Part shown: piece by piece, positions 14,652-21,854 of the stretch
How the letters are laid out: each line of letters opens with the position of its first letter
Position numbering within the stretch: the stretch's first letter is position 1
DNA from: Deltaproteobacteria bacterium
GTDB lineage: Bacteria > Desulfobacterota > Desulfobulbia > Desulfobulbales > SURF-16
Assembly: GCA_029939635.1 (NCBI GenBank)
Contig: JAOZSN010000018.1
Location: forward strand, 1-25,748
Length of the DNA stretch: 25,748 nucleotides
Reading direction: 5' to 3'
Position numbers and translations under genes: made by a program
The notes under the pieces: generated by a model
What the model was told of the DNA's origin: nothing
Database searches by the model: none
What the model saw: only the letters and a program-made list of their open reading frames with translations

Positions 14652-15925
14652 CCAATATCACTGCTTTTTTCGCTGCCATCAGTAAAGAACTTCGCCTTCT
14701 CTCCCGTGATCCTGTGGGTCTGCTCATCCTCTTTTTCATGCCTGCTGCCCTGGTACTCATTATCACCCTAGTGCAAAATAATATCATGGCAAAGATTGGT
14801 GATAGCAGCAGTGATATCATCCTGGTGGATGAAGACCATGGGCCCCTGCCCCAAGCGATCAGCGAAAAACTTGCCCAATCTCAAGCCCTGCATCTCATTA
14901 TCCGCCAAGACAGTGAAACAGTCCGCCAAGAGGTGCAAAACGGCACCTACCAGGTTGCTATTTTTATCAAGGCTGGGACATCCCAGGCTCTGCACCAGCA
15001 CGCAGAAAGCACCGTGAGCCGGGTGATGGCGGGCCAGAACACCACAGAAGAGCAAACCGCTGCACAGGGAAGGATTGAACTGATCTTTAACCCAACCGCC
15101 ATTGGTGCCTTTCGTTCCACTATCCTCACCACCGTTGACCTGCTGGCCCTATCCTTGGAATTTCAAGAAACCATGAAGGTGCTGCAGGAAGAGTTACTCA
15201 GTATGGGCGATTTTTCCCCCATCAGCTCGGACAGCACATTAGAGGAACTCTCCACTACACGCTTTCTCAAGGTAGATGAAATTAATCAGACCCAAGAGAC
15301 CATCCCCAGTGCTGTGCAACAAAATGTCCCGGCCTGGACCCTGTTTGGCATTTTTTTCATCGTGGTACCCCTCTCAGCCTCCCTCATCTTTGAACGTACC
15401 ACCGGTACCATGCAGCGCTTACTGGTCATGCCTTCCCCCCTGGCCATTCTTCTCCTGGGCAAGGTAGTAGCCTATGCCATTGTCTGTTTAGGGCAATGCC
15501 TGTTTATCTGGGCCATCGGCACCTATATCCTGCCCCTCTTCGGCCTGCCCGCCTTTATGCCAGGCAATCAGTATGGAGCCATAGCCCTGATGATTTGTGC
15601 CGCTATTTCTGCAGCAGCTGGCTATGGCATCCTACTGGGAGCCGTTACCCGTACCTATGACCAGGCCTCCATGTTCGGGGCCATCTCGGTAGTCATGGCC
15701 GCTGCCATCGGTGGTGTCATGGCCCCGGTACATGCCATGCCCTCGGCCATGCAAAGTTTAAGCAAGATTTCCCCCTTAGGCTGGGCCCTTGATGGCCTGC
15801 TCACCATTTTCGTGCGTCACGGTACGATTCAAGATATAGTGCCAAATGCGTGCCTGCTCATGGCCTTTGCCCTAGTGACAGCCACCATTGCCTGGCTCTA
15901 CTTCAGTAAAAGAGAAATGAATTAA
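14648..15925 (+). CDS. ABC-2 type exporter, permease subunit
   Basis: A 425-residue protein with the standard ABC-2 layout: one transmembrane helix near 22-45, an extracytoplasmic loop to about 230 (with several Gln-rich and charged helices), then five helices to the C-terminus. Conserved features include SLIFERTTGTMQRLLVMP before the second half and SPLGWALDGL near the end, both typical of the YhhJ/DrrB-like COG0842 group. With the upstream ATPase it should export a drug, lipid or similar hydrophobic compound. It ends four bases before a heptamer repeat array. Confidence 0.9.
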   Translation: MTNITAFFAAISKELRLLSRDPVGLLILFFMPAALVLIITLVQNNIMAKIGDSSSDIILVDEDHGPLPQAISEKLAQSQALHLIIRQDSETVRQEVQNGTYQVAIFIKAGTSQALHQHAESTVSRVMAGQNTTEEQTAAQGRIELIFNPTAIGAFRSTILTTVDLLALSLEFQETMKVLQEELLSMGDFSPISSDSTLEELSTTRFLKVDEINQTQETIPSAVQQNVPAWTLFGIFFIVVPLSASLIFERTTGTMQRLLVMPSPLAILLLGKVVAYAIVCLGQCLFIWAIGTYILPLFGLPAFMPGNQYGAIALMICAAISAAAGYGILLGAVTRTYDQASMFGAISVVMAAAIGGVMAPVHAMPSAMQSLSKISPLGWALDGLLTIFVRHGTIQDIVPNACLLMAFALVTATIAWLYFSKREMN

Positions 15926-15928
15926 GAG

Positions 15929-15956
15929 TTTACGGTTTACCGTTTCCGGTTTACGG
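15929..15956. repeat. degenerate heptamer array, TTTACGG type (four units)
   Basis: Four consecutive 7-base units read TTTACGG, TTTACCG, TTTCCGG and TTTACGG. They lie in the 101-bp gap between the ABC permease and the ACP gene. The unit length matches the arrays at 16748-16865 and 16886-16906, although the base content differs. Confidence 0.75.
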
Positions 15957-16026
15957 TTCAAGATAATACTTATTTATTGATACGCTGCTTCTCAAAATAG
16001 GACTTCCCCCTGAGGAACCACATATT

Positions 16027-16287
16027 ATGGCACAACTTGAAGATGACCTGCTCACCCTGATCTGTTCCACCTGTAATATCCCCAAACCAGAGTTGGCTGA
16101 ATTTGACATGACCCAAGACCTCATCGGCCCAGATTCCCAACTGGGCATCGACTCCCTGGATGCGGTGGAGCTGGTGGTCACCCTACAAAAAAAGTACAAA
16201 GTCCGCATAGACTCAGAAGAAACCAGTCGCAAGGTCCTCGATACCCTGACCAGCCTCACCGACTTCGTCAAGGCCAATCAAAAATAA
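16027..16287 (+). CDS. acyl carrier protein
   Basis: An acidic 86-residue protein with the phosphopantetheine site in GIDSLDAVELV (Ser43). The four-helix ACP pattern is complete, with VVTLQKKYKV before helix III. GAGGAA lies about nine bases before the ATG. It should carry growing acyl chains as a thioester. It is separate from any fatty-acid synthesis cluster (no fabD/G/F neighbours) and convergent with the ketosynthase/hotdog operon, so it is likely that operon's dedicated carrier. It differs from housekeeping AcpP, which carries DSLDTVELVM. Confidence 0.93.
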   Translation: MAQLEDDLLTLICSTCNIPKPELAEFDMTQDLIGPDSQLGIDSLDAVELVVTLQKKYKVRIDSEETSRKVLDTLTSLTDFVKANQK

Positions 16288-16302
16288 GTATAAGGAAACA
16301 CC

Positions 16303-16737
16303 ATGTATACCTCCGCAGATGAACAACAGGCCGTAACAGAACTTCTCAACGCCTGGAACGATGACAGCCAGGGAACCAAGAACACCTTTCTGGCCTGTAA
16401 AGAGCTCCTAGAGAGTATGGCAGACACCACTATATCTTTCCATGGCCGCCCTGGCATCACCTATTCCCTGCGCGGCTCTATTGCTGGTGGCCAAGGAGAA
16501 GAGGACAAACTTTTTACCATGGTGGATATCATTGATGATGACCCAGCAAATCGCTGGCTGTCCATCTGTTTCTACGGAGATATGATTACCGATTCTGCTG
16601 AGCGGGGAGATTTTGTGCCCGGTGGATTACTGGGCGAAGATGCCACCTGCTTTGACTATGACAGCCACGATGACGAGCTCCAGAAATACATCAGCCAACG
16701 CATCAGCGAGGCCCATGCCTTTTGTATAAAAAGCTAA
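16303..16737 (+). CDS. uncharacterised acidic protein next to ACP
   Basis: A 144-residue soluble protein, strongly acidic (many Asp/Glu in ADTT..., MVDIIDDDP and DYDSHDDEL), with no signal peptide or membrane segment. It begins with a helical region (DEQQAVTELLNAWND) and continues into an alternating alpha/beta segment (TYSLRGS, LFTMVDIID, WLSICFYGD). I do not recognise the family. The start follows the ACP stop by 15 bases and has AAGGAA upstream. Its constant partner may be the ACP, for instance as a chaperone or stabilising subunit, but nothing in the sequence shows that. Confidence 0.8.
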   Translation: MYTSADEQQAVTELLNAWNDDSQGTKNTFLACKELLESMADTTISFHGRPGITYSLRGSIAGGQGEEDKLFTMVDIIDDDPANRWLSICFYGDMITDSAERGDFVPGGLLGEDATCFDYDSHDDELQKYISQRISEAHAFCIKS

Positions 16738-16747
16738 AAAAACAAAC

Positions 16748-16865
16748 TGAACGTCGAACATCGAACGCCCAACATCGAACATTGAATAAGATACTTTAAC
16801 TTTTTTAATATGCGAGCGCAGCGCTTCCGCATTCGATGTTCAACGTTGAATGTTCAATGTTCGAC
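16748..16865. repeat. mirrored heptamer arrays forming a ~39-bp imperfect inverted repeat
   Basis: The left arm (16748-16789) is six 7-base units of the CGAACAT type. The right arm (16831-16865) is five units of the GTTCAAT type, close to the reverse complement of the left. Together they can fold into a long interrupted stem around a 41-base loop. The site lies between the convergent acidic-protein and FabH-like genes, so it may serve as a bidirectional terminator; a run of eight A just left of it supplies T residues for minus-strand transcripts. Confidence 0.75.
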
Positions 16866-16885
16866 GTCCAGAAAACACCTTCAAG

Positions 16886-16906
16886 ACCCCTGACCCCTGA
16901 CCCCTG
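16886..16906. repeat. perfect heptamer triplet ACCCCTG x3
   Basis: Three exact copies of ACCCCTG lie 3 bases before the stop codon of the FabH-like gene (minus strand). This is the third heptamer family in under 1 kb and the only perfect one. Confidence 0.85.
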
Positions 16907-16909
16907 AAA

Positions 16910-18064
16910 CTAGACCACTGTCAGCTGCATATATCCACAGGAAAATCGGCCGCTTTCAGGAATCATGCAGAGCAGAGTCTCGCCCTTCTCTAATTTTCCA
17001 GAATGAAGTAACTCTTCCAGCATAATATAGATAGAGGCAGACCCAGTATTGCCTGTGCTGCTTAGATTGGTGAACCAGCGCTCCATATCAATACCAAAAC
17101 CAATGTCTTCAAAGCCTTCAGCCACCCTCTCACGAAAATAAGCAGAGGAGTAATGGGGCAGAAACCAGTCGATCTTGTCTGGATGCAGATCATACTTAGG
17201 GACAAGGGGGCCAAAGGCGTCCTTGGTCAAGAAGGGTACAATATCCTTATTCAACAGCTTGGCATCCTGCTTTACCGGAAAGGCCTCGGCGGCCACCGCA
17301 GCCTCTAGTGAGTCAAAGCTTCGCCAGCCCTGCAGACTGCCATCCTCTTTCTTCACACAACCAGCATACATACATGGCTCAAAACGATGGGCATGGCTGG
17401 TCATCTCAATCCAATCCACCTGCAGGGCCAATTGATCAACGGGCTTCTCAGCCGTAACAAAACAAGCACCAGCGCCATCAGAGAGCATCCAGCGCAAAAA
17501 ATCTGCTTCAAAGCTAAGGATCGGCTTTTTTTCCAGTTCTGCAGCCCGATCACGACCACTGGCCGCACAGATGGCAGAACTCATAAAAGTGGAGGCCTGC
17601 TCTGAACCAGTAGCAACCCCTTTTTGGGCCATACCGCTGGCAACAGCCATTACCACATATTTTAAAGCAGAAATACCAGAGAGACAGATACCAGATGTGG
17701 TGGCAACCTCTAGGGCAGGACAACCGAGTTCACCATGCACCATGGAGCCATGGCTGGGCATGAACTGATCCGGCGACGAGGTACCGCAGCAAAGCAAATC
17801 AAGATCGTCCATGACAAATCCAGCCGAGGAACTGAGCCCTTGAATAGCCTCAGCCGTTAACTGAGCATTGCTATGGGTAATTACCCCGCTGACTGGGTCA
17901 AGGGCATAATAGCGCTGCTTTATACCATTATTACGGAGGATGATCTTACGGGTACGGGAGGGCAGATTCCCCACCATACCCAACACCCCTTCCATCTCAT
18001 CATTGGAGACAGGATCATTGGGCAGAAAACTGCTGATATCAGAGATATAAACTTTGGTATTCAT
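16910..18064 (-). CDS. FabH-like beta-ketoacyl-ACP synthase III
   Basis: A 384-residue thiolase-fold enzyme with the FabH catalytic triad: Cys127 in TSGICLSG, His304 in FLPHYSS and Asn339 in TGNTGSAS. It is longer than FabH (~317), with an insertion around 225-290 that includes a conserved-looking CMYAGCVKK segment. FabH-type enzymes start chains from acyl-CoA, or in some pathways move or condense unusual acyl groups. It is the last of nine minus-strand genes, three bases after the radical-SAM gene, and converges on the ACP pair. A starter-condensing or chain-joining role is inferred; the exact substrate is unknown. Confidence 0.88.
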   Translation of the reverse strand: MNTKVYISDISSFLPNDPVSNDEMEGVLGMVGNLPSRTRKIILRNNGIKQRYYALDPVSGVITHSNAQLTAEAIQGLSSSAGFVMDDLDLLCCGTSSPDQFMPSHGSMVHGELGCPALEVATTSGICLSGISALKYVVMAVASGMAQKGVATGSEQASTFMSSAICAASGRDRAAELEKKPILSFEADFLRWMLSDGAGACFVTAEKPVDQLALQVDWIEMTSHAHRFEPCMYAGCVKKEDGSLQGWRSFDSLEAAVAAEAFPVKQDAKLLNKDIVPFLTKDAFGPLVPKYDLHPDKIDWFLPHYSSAYFRERVAEGFEDIGFGIDMERWFTNLSSTGNTGSASIYIMLEELLHSGKLEKGETLLCMIPESGRFSCGYMQLTVV

Positions 18065-18067
18065 TCG

Positions 18068-19363
18068 TTATAAACTGGCGCCGCTATGGCTCATTTTGAG
18101 GAGCGCGGCATAGCGTTGATAAAATTCTTTTCCTGCCATAACCGTTGGAGTCACAGCATTGGTTAAGGTGTAATAATCCAGATCATCGATAGAGATCTCT
18201 GCCTGCATATCGTCAAATAACGGTGTGCCCGGCAAGGGAGTTAACACGGTAATCATGGGTAGGTCTACCTGGTGTTCAGTAATATACCTCTCCAGGCGAT
18301 CAAAATCACTATGATTATAGGACGGAGAGATAATAAAATCCCCAATAATGGTGATACCAATGTCATGGAGGATTGTAATGGCCTCACTGTTGACGGCCAC
18401 GGAGTTGGCTTTATTCATGGCAGACAGAGAGGAATCATCTATCTCTTCAAAACCAACAATCACAGCACGCAGACCCGCCTCCTTCCACAGAGTCATCAGT
18501 TCCGGGTGTTTAACCACTGTATCGGAACGAACATCGGCCAGGAATTGTTTACCAAGATTTGCCTCTTTTAAGGCTGTTGCTAATTTTGTGGCATGTTCAA
18601 CATTGGCAAAGGTATTGGCATCAAGGAGCCTGATAATCGGCACGTCGGGCAGCAAGGAGATATCGCGCAGCACGGTGGCAATGGAATGGGCCAAATAACG
18701 ACCATCAGTAAGACCCTTAATGCAACAGAAATGACAGCGAAAGGGACAACCAAAGGCTGTGGCGACAAAGCCCATATCTAGCTGCAGGGAGGTAAGAATA
18801 TAATGCTGGCGATAGCGCTGCACCAACTCGTAGGCCGGTGGCACATCATCCACCAGATCTGCCATGGAAAATTGACGGGGAGTATAATTGGCCGTGCTCC
18901 CTGATCCTACCTTACAGATACCCGGAATAATAGAGGTGTCGCCCCCCTGCTCCAGGGCTAAGACCAACTGACGCAGACTGGCCTTACCCAGACCAATGGC
19001 GATATAATCAATGGCTGGCTGGTGAAAAAAATCTGGGTCATTGCTGGCATGGATACCTCCCACCACCACCAGGGCCTGACAATTGGCCTTGATCACTTTG
19101 GCCTGGGCCACCATGGCGTTGGCCTCACATGTCATGCCGGTAAGGCCAACAATATCTGGAGCAAAGGCAGCCAGGGAGGCAACTAAGGCATCTGGTTCTA
19201 CCTTCAGATCAAGAATCATCACCTCATGATCACGCAGGTTGCCAGCCAAAACCTCCAGGGCTAAAGGCTCACCACGAAAGATGGACTTAATGGAATCAAT
19301 ACCATACTCCTCTTCAGGAATAGAGCGACCACTGTTAGGAGGATTGACCAGGAGAATTTTCAT
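18068..19363 (-). CDS. B12-binding-type radical SAM enzyme inside the ketosynthase operon
   Basis: A 431-residue protein. The N-terminal ~150 residues form a cobalamin-binding-like Rossmann domain (MKILLVNPPNSG, IVGLTGMTCEA, LVVVGGIHAS). The radical-SAM core begins near 195 with CPFRCHFC (Cys206, 210, 213), followed by IRLLDANTFAN and IVGFEEIDDSSL. There is no DxHxxG ligand, and GGIHAS is the usual B12-type marker. It overlaps the upstream ketosynthase start-stop as ATGA and is followed three bases later by the FabH-like gene, so it is probably part of the same pathway. Likely reactions are C-methylation, radical rearrangement or C-C bond formation on an ACP-bound chain. Confidence 0.88.
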   Translation of the reverse strand: MKILLVNPPNSGRSIPEEEYGIDSIKSIFRGEPLALEVLAGNLRDHEVMILDLKVEPDALVASLAAFAPDIVGLTGMTCEANAMVAQAKVIKANCQALVVVGGIHASNDPDFFHQPAIDYIAIGLGKASLRQLVLALEQGGDTSIIPGICKVGSGSTANYTPRQFSMADLVDDVPPAYELVQRYRQHYILTSLQLDMGFVATAFGCPFRCHFCCIKGLTDGRYLAHSIATVLRDISLLPDVPIIRLLDANTFANVEHATKLATALKEANLGKQFLADVRSDTVVKHPELMTLWKEAGLRAVIVGFEEIDDSSLSAMNKANSVAVNSEAITILHDIGITIIGDFIISPSYNHSDFDRLERYITEHQVDLPMITVLTPLPGTPLFDDMQAEISIDDLDYYTLTNAVTPTVMAGKEFYQRYAALLKMSHSGASL

Positions 19364-20442
19364 TTTTCAAACAAAATGGCGGCATTAATTCCGCCAAAGC
19401 CAGAGTTACAGGTAATAATGGCTGGAGAAAGCAGCTGTTGACAGCTGTTGCCAGAAATAGTCACCGGGCACTGGGCAGCGCCGTCAAAACCAATAGTGGG
19501 CGGGATGCAGCCGTGGCGCAGACTATCCAGGGCAATGACCGCCTCAATAACCCCTGCCCCACCCAGACAATGACCAATGGCCCCTTTGACCGAATGGACA
19601 GGCAGTGGGTCGGACCAGAGCTGAGCAAAGGCGGTAAGTTCCATGGCATCGTTATAAATAGTACCAGTACCGTGGGCATTGATTGCTCCCACTGCTAATT
19701 CTCCCTGCTGGGTACATTGCTGCAGGGTCGCTATCAAGCCTGAGGCATGGCGACAGGGTGCGGTGATATGAGTAGCATCACAAGCCGTACCCCAACCACT
19801 GAGCCTGGCCTGGGCAGAAAAGCCATGATCCTTGGCCACATCCTCACCAGCCAATAACACCCAACCAGCACCTTCCCCCAAGGACAAGCCATCACGACTA
19901 TCAGCAAAGGGCCGACAGCCCGTGCTAGAAAGGGCCTGTAAACTGGCAAAGCCAGCCAACACAAAACGGCTGATAAGGTCAACACCAATAACCAATACCG
20001 CCTCACACTCTCCAGCCTCAAGGCGCATAGCACCCTGAATAATGGCCAAAGTACCAGAGGCACAGGCGGCGGAAATAGTCTCCACCTCTGTCCCCTTGCC
20101 CAGGCGTGTTTTGAGCAGATCGGCAAGATGATAGGGTTGGGCAGCAGGCTCAACAGCGCTGTCCAGCAACTCATCTGGTGCCGCCTTGGTGGTGGCACAG
20201 AGGACAAGGGTCTTGGGGGGCAGGACAGGTAGATCATTAAGCAAATCAGTAAGCAGGGCATCTAGGCGCGCCTTGCTGCCAAAATCCCCATCCACAGCAC
20301 AGGCTGCCACCGGCCAGGCCGCTGGAAAATTATCAAGATGGACACTCTGCAGACCAGAGCGCCCAGCGCAGAGGGCCTGCCAGGTTTGATCCCGATCTCC
20401 TAGGGCTGTGCATATCTGGCCAGCACAGGCAATAATGGTCAT
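19360..20442 (-). CDS. FabF-like beta-ketoacyl-ACP synthase
   Basis: A 360-residue ketosynthase with the complete Cys-His-His triad: Cys127 in SAACASG, His257 in NAHGTGT and His291 in KGAIGHCLGGAG. This makes it catalytically competent, not a chain-length-factor subunit. It is about 50 residues shorter than FabF, mostly at the N-terminus. The ATG at 20442 overlaps the thioesterase stop by four bases and has GGGGAG eight bases upstream, so it is preferred over the in-frame upstream start at 20466. It should perform decarboxylative chain extension on the pathway ACP. Such short ketosynthases are common in aryl-polyene-type loci. Confidence 0.92.
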   Translation of the reverse strand: MTIIACAGQICTALGDRDQTWQALCAGRSGLQSVHLDNFPAAWPVAACAVDGDFGSKARLDALLTDLLNDLPVLPPKTLVLCATTKAAPDELLDSAVEPAAQPYHLADLLKTRLGKGTEVETISAACASGTLAIIQGAMRLEAGECEAVLVIGVDLISRFVLAGFASLQALSSTGCRPFADSRDGLSLGEGAGWVLLAGEDVAKDHGFSAQARLSGWGTACDATHITAPCRHASGLIATLQQCTQQGELAVGAINAHGTGTIYNDAMELTAFAQLWSDPLPVHSVKGAIGHCLGGAGVIEAVIALDSLRHGCIPPTIGFDGAAQCPVTISGNSCQQLLSPAIITCNSGFGGINAAILFEK

Positions 20443-20906
20443 AAGGGCATCTCCCCTTGCTGCCAACGTTTACGAAAATCCGCAATCCACGGCGGTGCTA
20501 CCAGCAGCATGACACCCTGCGCATCAGTAAAGAGCTGCACCGTATAGCCACTGGCAGCCAAAGCTCCGTCTGGGCCCGTGATCTCATAGGAAAAATTGAG
20601 ACGCAAGGCCTCAGACCAGTGCAGGGTGGTGGTGATGGTTATGGTCTCATCAAAGCGTAGGGGCGCCTGGTAATCAAAATGCATCTGGACGATGGGGGCC
20701 ATGATATTATGCTCCCGAAAGCCGAGATACTGCAAGCCAAAGCTATCACCAAAGACGATACGGCCATCCTCAAAATAGCTGGGATAGCGGCCATGCCACA
20801 CCATGCCTAAGGCATCAACTTCCTCAAACCGAACACGACGCGGACATGTTGCCACAAGAGGCGTTGGCCCCTCTTCTTCTTTAAAATAGAAACGCGGAAA
20901 ACCCAT
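20439..20906 (-). CDS. 4HBT-family hotdog thioesterase
   Basis: A 155-residue hotdog protein with the YbgC/4HBT signature RVRFEEVDALGMVWHGRY; Asp31 is the predicted catalytic residue. It should hydrolyse an acyl thioester, releasing or proofreading chains on the ACP. The start shares one base with the upstream stop (TAATG). The long N-terminal extension before the motif (about 22 residues) is unusual but in frame. Its position between a hotdog dehydratase and the ketosynthase matches the order in aryl-polyene-type operons. Confidence 0.88.
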   Translation of the reverse strand: MGFPRFYFKEEEGPTPLVATCPRRVRFEEVDALGMVWHGRYPSYFEDGRIVFGDSFGLQYLGFREHNIMAPIVQMHFDYQAPLRFDETITITTTLHWSEALRLNFSYEITGPDGALAASGYTVQLFTDAQGVMLLVAPPWIADFRKRWQQGEMPL

Positions 20907-21298
20907 TACGCTTCCTGGACCATCAAGCTGCCATCAGCAATTTTATTTGTATCGTGCCTGAGATTAAACTGCACCTGCCAGCCCTTATCTTCCTTGATCA
21001 GTGTGCCCATAATATCCAGCACCTGCTCAGCCCCAACCACACCACGAAATTTGATGCGTTCACAGCCACTGGTCAATAATTTTTTATTCAGACTACGCTC
21101 GGCAAGCTGTCGCACTGCAGCCAGCTGCACAATGGCAGGCAGCACAGGCTGCTCAGGAAAATGCCCCCTAAAGGCCAGAAAATCAGCACTGAAACGATAG
21201 CTCCCTGAAAATTTGATCCCCGTTGCCGTCTCTTCAGACTGCCACGACAGGAGAGAATGGTGAAGATCATCTGTTAATGATTGACTGGTCATAGGCAT
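20906..21298 (-). CDS. ApeI-like hotdog 3-hydroxyacyl-ACP dehydratase
   Basis: A 130-residue single-hotdog protein with the motif FRGHFPEQPVLPAIVQLAAV (His46), which matches the GHFP.QPVLPG active site of FabA/FabZ-like ApeI dehydratases; Ala replaces the usual Gly. It would dehydrate 3-hydroxyacyl-ACP to the 2-enoyl form, giving a double bond per cycle. It lies ten bases after the DUF3261 gene. Two dehydratase-like hotdogs in one operon (the other at 24821-25273) is a normal aryl-polyene feature. The start may be either of two nearby ATGs. Confidence 0.83.
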   Translation of the reverse strand: MPMTSQSLTDDLHHSLLSWQSEETATGIKFSGSYRFSADFLAFRGHFPEQPVLPAIVQLAAVRQLAERSLNKKLLTSGCERIKFRGVVGAEQVLDIMGTLIKEDKGWQVQFNLRHDTNKIADGSLMVQEA

Positions 21299-21308
21299 TA
21301 AAAAAGTA

Positions 21309-21854
21309 CTAATTCAAGTTTACCGTCTTCCTGGCAGTTAGCTGCAAAGCAAAGCCAATCCAGGGGCTGCTATAGCTCGCCGTAGTCCACTGCTCTTGGT
21401 CATATTCCACCTGCCACATTGTTGCAAGTCCTGTACTTGCTTTTTTGCTAAAATAGCCATCTTTCTGGCGCTGACAGAAACGAACCAGCCAATTTGTCGC
21501 GCATGGCAGTTGGTTGGGCTCGGCCTGAACAATGCGAAATAAAGCATGGGAAAGAACCTCAGGCAGGGATGACTGCTGAAATGGCCCATAGGCCTGCAGG
21601 AGATGATGCTCCCCTGCAGCACTCACCCGAGCCGAGAGCAGGGTAACACCAGTAGCATCAAGAAGGGCATAATGGAGGCCTTCAGCTGAGGCCTGCAGAG
21701 CCAGCAGACCAGAAAAACGTGGCTCAGACCAACGACTGAGCTTGATATGATAGAGCTGTGACTCGTGCTGTTCACTGTTAATCTCCACAGGCCGTAGGGG
21801 CAAACTACAACCAGCCAGCAGCAGAACACAAAGAAAAACCCCAAAAAGCCTCAT
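21309..21854 (-). CDS. DUF3261-family outer-membrane lipoprotein
   Basis: A 181-residue protein with a textbook lipoprotein signal (lipobox LLAGC, Cys16). The body is beta-rich, LolB-like in feel, with two cysteines (LPCATNW and RFCQRQ) that may be bonded. DUF3261 lipoproteins accompany MMPL exporters in aryl-polyene clusters and probably receive the product at the outer membrane. The ATG overlaps the MMPL stop by four bases. With the LolA-like protein it would form a carrier-receptor pair analogous to LolA-LolB. Confidence 0.85.
   Translation of the reverse strand: MRLFGVFLCVLLLAGCSLPLRPVEINSEQHESQLYHIKLSRWSEPRFSGLLALQASAEGLHYALLDATGVTLLSARVSAAGEHHLLQAYGPFQQSSLPEVLSHALFRIVQAEPNQLPCATNWLVRFCQRQKDGYFSKKASTGLATMWQVEYDQEQWTTASYSSPWIGFALQLTARKTVNLN

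Noticed and set aside
15929..16906. CRISPR array
   Set aside because: Units are 7 bases with no spacers and no cas genes; these are simple tandem repeats.
19734..20261. 175-residue minus-strand ORF inside the ketosynthase
   Set aside because: Alternative frame of a catalytically complete ketosynthase; Pro/Leu/Cys-rich composition typical of a shadow.
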